A stretch of DNA of 7,598 bases from Streptococcus oralis. GTDB lineage: Bacteria; Bacillota; Bacilli; Lactobacillales; Streptococcaceae. The notes under the pieces are model-generated. The model did no database searches. It worked only from the letters and a program-made list of their open reading frames with translations, and was not told the origin of the DNA. Numbering within the stretch: the first letter of the stretch is position 1; each line of letters starts with the position of its first letter. Of this stretch, positions 7,149-7,598 are shown piece after piece. The position numbers and the translations under genes were made by a program. Location: positions 1 through 7,598 of the forward strand of contig CAJPKC010000053.1 of the NCBI GenBank assembly GCA_905370255.1. The letters are read 5' to 3'.

Positions 7149-7176
7149 AAAAAAAGAAGCTAGAAACTAGCTTCTT
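7149..7176 (-). terminator. Intrinsic terminator after rmlD
   Basis: In the minus-strand RNA AAGAAGCUAG (7176-7167) pairs perfectly with CUAGCUUCUU (7163-7154) around a three-base loop, with a run of seven U at 7155-7149, the first two of which also close the stem. The stem overlaps the rmlD stop codon (7177-7175). It should separate the rhamnose gene from the division operon. Confidence 0.93.
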
Positions 7177-7598
7177 ATTTTACTTCTTGTTTATAAAATT
7201 CTTTCAAAGCATCCTGCCAAGTTGGGATGACAAATCCAGTTGCTTTAGCTTTGGCTAGGCTCATCGTTGAGTTTAGCGGACGTTTAGCTTTGGCAGGGAA
7301 TTGACTTGAATCTACTGGTTTAACTTCGACATTTGTATCTTTCAAAATTTCAACTGCAAAGTCATACCACGTTGTATCTTCTTTTGCATCATTCGATAAA
7401 TGATAATAACCAAATTCCTTGCGATTATCAGCTAAATATGTCATAAATTCAGCCAATGTACGTGTCCAGGTTGGACGACCATGTTGGTCATTAACAACCG
7501 TCAAAGTCTGGTGAGTTTTAGCTAGATTTTGCATCGTGAAAACAAAGTTTTTGCCATAGTTTCCAAATACCCAGGCAGTACGGATAATATAGAAGTTT
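7175..7598 (-). CDS. rmlD: dTDP-4-dehydrorhamnose reductase, C-terminal part (partial)
   Basis: RmlD (RfbD) catalyses the last step of dTDP-L-rhamnose synthesis, the NADPH-dependent reduction of dTDP-4-keto-L-rhamnose. In streptococci rhamnose goes into cell-wall polysaccharides. Only about 140 C-terminal residues are present, roughly half of the usual 283 or so; the frame is open to the window edge. The first visible residues are NFYIIRTAWVFGNYGKNFV, the conserved stretch after the nucleotide-binding half. DQHGRPTWTRTLAEFM, YYHLSNDAKEDTTWYDFA and a terminal KRPLNSTMSLAKAKATGF block are typical of RmlD. The methionine at 7534 is internal, not a start. The gene ends in a strong terminator, so it is a separate transcription unit from ftsA. 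The catalytic Tyr-x-x-x-Lys lies outside the window. Confidence 0.93.
   Translation of the reverse strand, partial: NFYIIRTAWVFGNYGKNFVFTMQNLAKTHQTLTVVNDQHGRPTWTRTLAEFMTYLADNRKEFGYYHLSNDAKEDTTWYDFAVEILKDTNVEVKPVDSSQFPAKAKRPLNSTMSLAKAKATGFVIPTWQDALKEFYKQEVK

Larger units (their letters stand above)
6784..7153. other. AT-rich intergenic region between rmlD and ftsA
   Basis: About 370 bases without a credible gene on either strand. The ftsA-proximal part holds the leader hairpin (6830-6855), the main promoter (6864-6893), the bracketing inverted repeat (6869-6905) and a possible second promoter (6923-6951). In the rmlD-proximal part only short repeats are visible: TAAAAGTGTC occurs at 6986-6995 and 7124-7133, and GTGAAAGTT (7016-7024) has an inverted copy at 7097-7105. 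No tRNA, small RNA or mobile-element end is recognised. Confidence 0.7.

Noticed and set aside
7175..7534. A complete 119-residue gene starting at the ATG at 7534
   Set aside because: The frame stays open upstream to the window edge and encodes the conserved RmlD stretch RTAWVFGNYGKNFV, so this methionine is internal.

Overview
The window is chromosomal DNA from a low-GC Firmicute, almost certainly a Streptococcus of the mitis/sanguinis/parasanguinis kind. FtsA, FtsZ, YlmE, SepF, YlmG, YlmH, DivIVA and IleS are recognisably streptococcal and occur in the order expected for the distal division-and-cell-wall cluster. It does not look like the pneumococcal version. A rhamnose-biosynthesis gene (rmlD/rfbD) lies upstream of ftsA, and an extra short DivIVA-like gene sits between ylmH and divIVA. 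All genes are on the minus strand, so transcription runs from high to low coordinates.

Layout in the direction of transcription: 7598-7175 is the C-terminal half of rmlD, closed by a strong intrinsic terminator (about 7149-7176). About 370 bases of AT-rich non-coding DNA follow (6784-7153). They hold a convincing extended -10 promoter for ftsA (TATAAT at 6864-6869), a 10-bp inverted repeat bracketing that promoter, a hairpin in the leader and a possible second promoter. Next comes a tightly packed operon: ftsA (6783-5416), ftsZ (5399-4146), ylmE (4140-3469), sepF (3459-2911), ylmG (2911-2651), ylmH (2654-1869), a short 84-residue DivIVA paralogue (1862-1608) and full-length divIVA (1591-785). 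Gaps are 16 bases or less, and sepF/ylmG and ylmG/ylmH overlap. After divIVA a T-box riboswitch (about 777-558) with its own terminator controls ileS, of which only the first 176 codons are present (529-1).

How the genes work together: FtsA tethers FtsZ to the membrane and FtsZ polymerises into the division ring. SepF is a second membrane anchor that bundles FtsZ. DivIVA recognises curved membrane at septum and poles and organises cell-wall synthesis. YlmG is a small membrane protein of the YggT family, YlmE is a PLP-homeostasis protein and YlmH is an S4-domain RNA-binding protein tied to ribosome quality control. IleS charges tRNA-Ile and is induced by uncharged tRNA-Ile through the T-box.

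The most unusual element is the 84-residue DivIVA paralogue. It keeps the membrane-binding N-terminal domain, including the F17-R18 tip, but lacks the long coiled-coil oligomerisation region. Its translation-start context is nearly the same as that of divIVA, which points to tandem duplication followed by shortening or divergence. Nothing in the window suggests a phage, insertion sequence, CRISPR array or defence system.
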